Assembly: GCA_034435435.1 (NCBI GenBank)
Contig: DAOTXN010000144.1
Span: forward strand, 1 to 63,112
Length of the DNA: 63,112 nt
Direction of reading: 5' to 3'
From: DAOTXN01 sp034435435
Lineage (GTDB): Bacteria; Chloroflexota; Anaerolineae; S140-20
The notes under the pieces are model-generated. The model had not been told where the DNA came from. It worked only from the letters and a program-made list of their open reading frames with translations, and searched no databases. This document shows, in pieces, positions 62,472 through 63,112 of the stretch. Positions within the stretch are counted from its first letter, which is position 1. The number at the start of each line of letters is the position of its first letter. A program made the translations under genes and the position numbers.

Positions 62472-63112
62472 GTGTTATCTTTTAGCCAACGCCCCACTTT
62501 TGGCCTCGGCGGAACGACTTGGATCGCCATCATCGCCGTGCTTGCCACCTTTGCCATCCTGAGCCTGCTGTGGCGCCGTGACCGCGCCTCACGGCGATTG
62601 CTGGAACGGCGCGTCGCCGAGCTAAGTGCGCTGGGTGAAGCCGGACGCGCCATCGTCGCCGCCCAACTGGACGTAGATGAGCTGTGCATGCTCATCTACC
62701 GCCAGGCGCGCCAGATTGTGGATACGTGGGTCTTTCAGCTCGGGCTGTTCGAAGACGACGCCTATCACATCAAGGTATGGATCCGGCGCGGCGAGCGCCA
62801 ACCCGAAGCCGTGTTCGATCTGCAAGACGGCGAGGGCATCGTCGGATGGATGCGGCAAACGGCCCGCCCCCTGCTCGTGCAGGATTTTGAGACCGAAGCC
62901 GAGTCGCTGCCGGCCCGTCCGCGCTATACCTCTGACGATCCGCCGCGCTCGGCTGTGTTTGTGCCGCTCATCGCCAACGAAACCGTGATCGGCGCGATGG
63001 CGATCCAGAGCTACCGGCCGGCCGCCTTTACCGAGGATCACCAGCGGGTACTGTCCATCATCGCCAACCAGGCCGCGGCGGCTATCGTCAAAGCCCGGTT
63101 ATACCAAACGGA
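62472..63112 (+). CDS. GAF-domain signalling protein, partial (runs off right edge)
   Basis: GTG 62472 opens a frame of 213 codons to the window end. An N-terminal membrane helix (WIAIIAVLATFAILSLLW) and a short helical linker are followed by a GAF domain (ELSALGEAGRAIVAAQLDVD; QDGEGIVGWMRQTARPLLVQD; SAVFVPLIANETVIGAMAIQS; LSIIANQAAAAIVKARLYQ). A histidine kinase or a PP2C phosphatase usually follows such a GAF domain. Given the STAS/anti-sigma genes just upstream, a PP2C (RsbU-type) end is an attractive guess. Confidence 0.75.
   Translation, partial: MLSFSQRPTFGLGGTTWIAIIAVLATFAILSLLWRRDRASRRLLERRVAELSALGEAGRAIVAAQLDVDELCMLIYRQARQIVDTWVFQLGLFEDDAYHIKVWIRRGERQPEAVFDLQDGEGIVGWMRQTARPLLVQDFETEAESLPARPRYTSDDPPRSAVFVPLIANETVIGAMAIQSYRPAAFTEDHQRVLSIIANQAAAAIVKARLYQT

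Overview
The window looks like a chromosomal contig from an uncultured Chloroflexota, probably of the Anaerolineae/Caldilineae type. It is GC-rich and has an RpoD-like promoter vocabulary (TTGACA / TATAAT). Other signs are large GAF-rich hybrid kinases, a cyclase-ATPase-TPR regulator, a glutamate-mutase-L-like protein with no mutase, exported proteins ending in a [YF]LPL[LV] tail, and many palindromic intergenic repeats. No phage is present and no CRISPR array was seen. The organism call is inference from gene content.

Layout. The left edge (1-277) holds the first 18 codons of a transposase and a palindromic repeat. An autoregulated-looking operon follows (1794-4547): ribbon-helix-helix regulator, double GNAT and MFS exporter, after a related MFS gene at 278. 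Positions 4548-5240 hold a terminator and two IS66-type miniature elements with 8-bp target duplications. Next come a dihydroorotate-dehydrogenase-like protein and an esterase, then cell-surface genes: a PGRP amidase, a DUF11-type adhesin-like protein and an exopolysaccharide operon (GT2, polyprenyl sugar phosphotransferase, glycosidase-like protein). Housekeeping genes follow: radA, clpC, rpsA, a cNMP-binding/PH-like membrane protein and def.

Positions 22776-31233 hold eight tightly packed co-directional genes: a DUF6754-like membrane protein, further membrane proteins, a zinc-ribbon protein with a DWLASL repeat linker, a MutL-like ASKHA protein, a KOW-ended protein and a two-membrane-segment protein with a PNTG tail. 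I consider this the best candidate for an undescribed membrane system. Positions 31331-38447 form a signalling block: an AAA/winged-helix protein, a 1448-residue hybrid kinase and a 374-residue receiver-kinase. Positions 38566-42903 hold pspA and two related solute-binding proteins, the second fused to a von Willebrand A domain. Between those two lies a hicBA toxin-antitoxin pair bounded by integron-cassette-like ends.

The right third holds a PIG-L deacetylase, tRNA-Glu, the paired radical SAM genes (TIGR03960/TIGR03936), a DUF4058 protein, leuS with an attenuator-like leader, surE, a LysM surface protein and birA. These are followed by a very large cyclase-ATPase-TPR regulator, a possible NHLP-type RiPP precursor, dodecin, comM, and a STAS / anti-sigma kinase / STAS / GAF partner-switching operon that runs off the right end.
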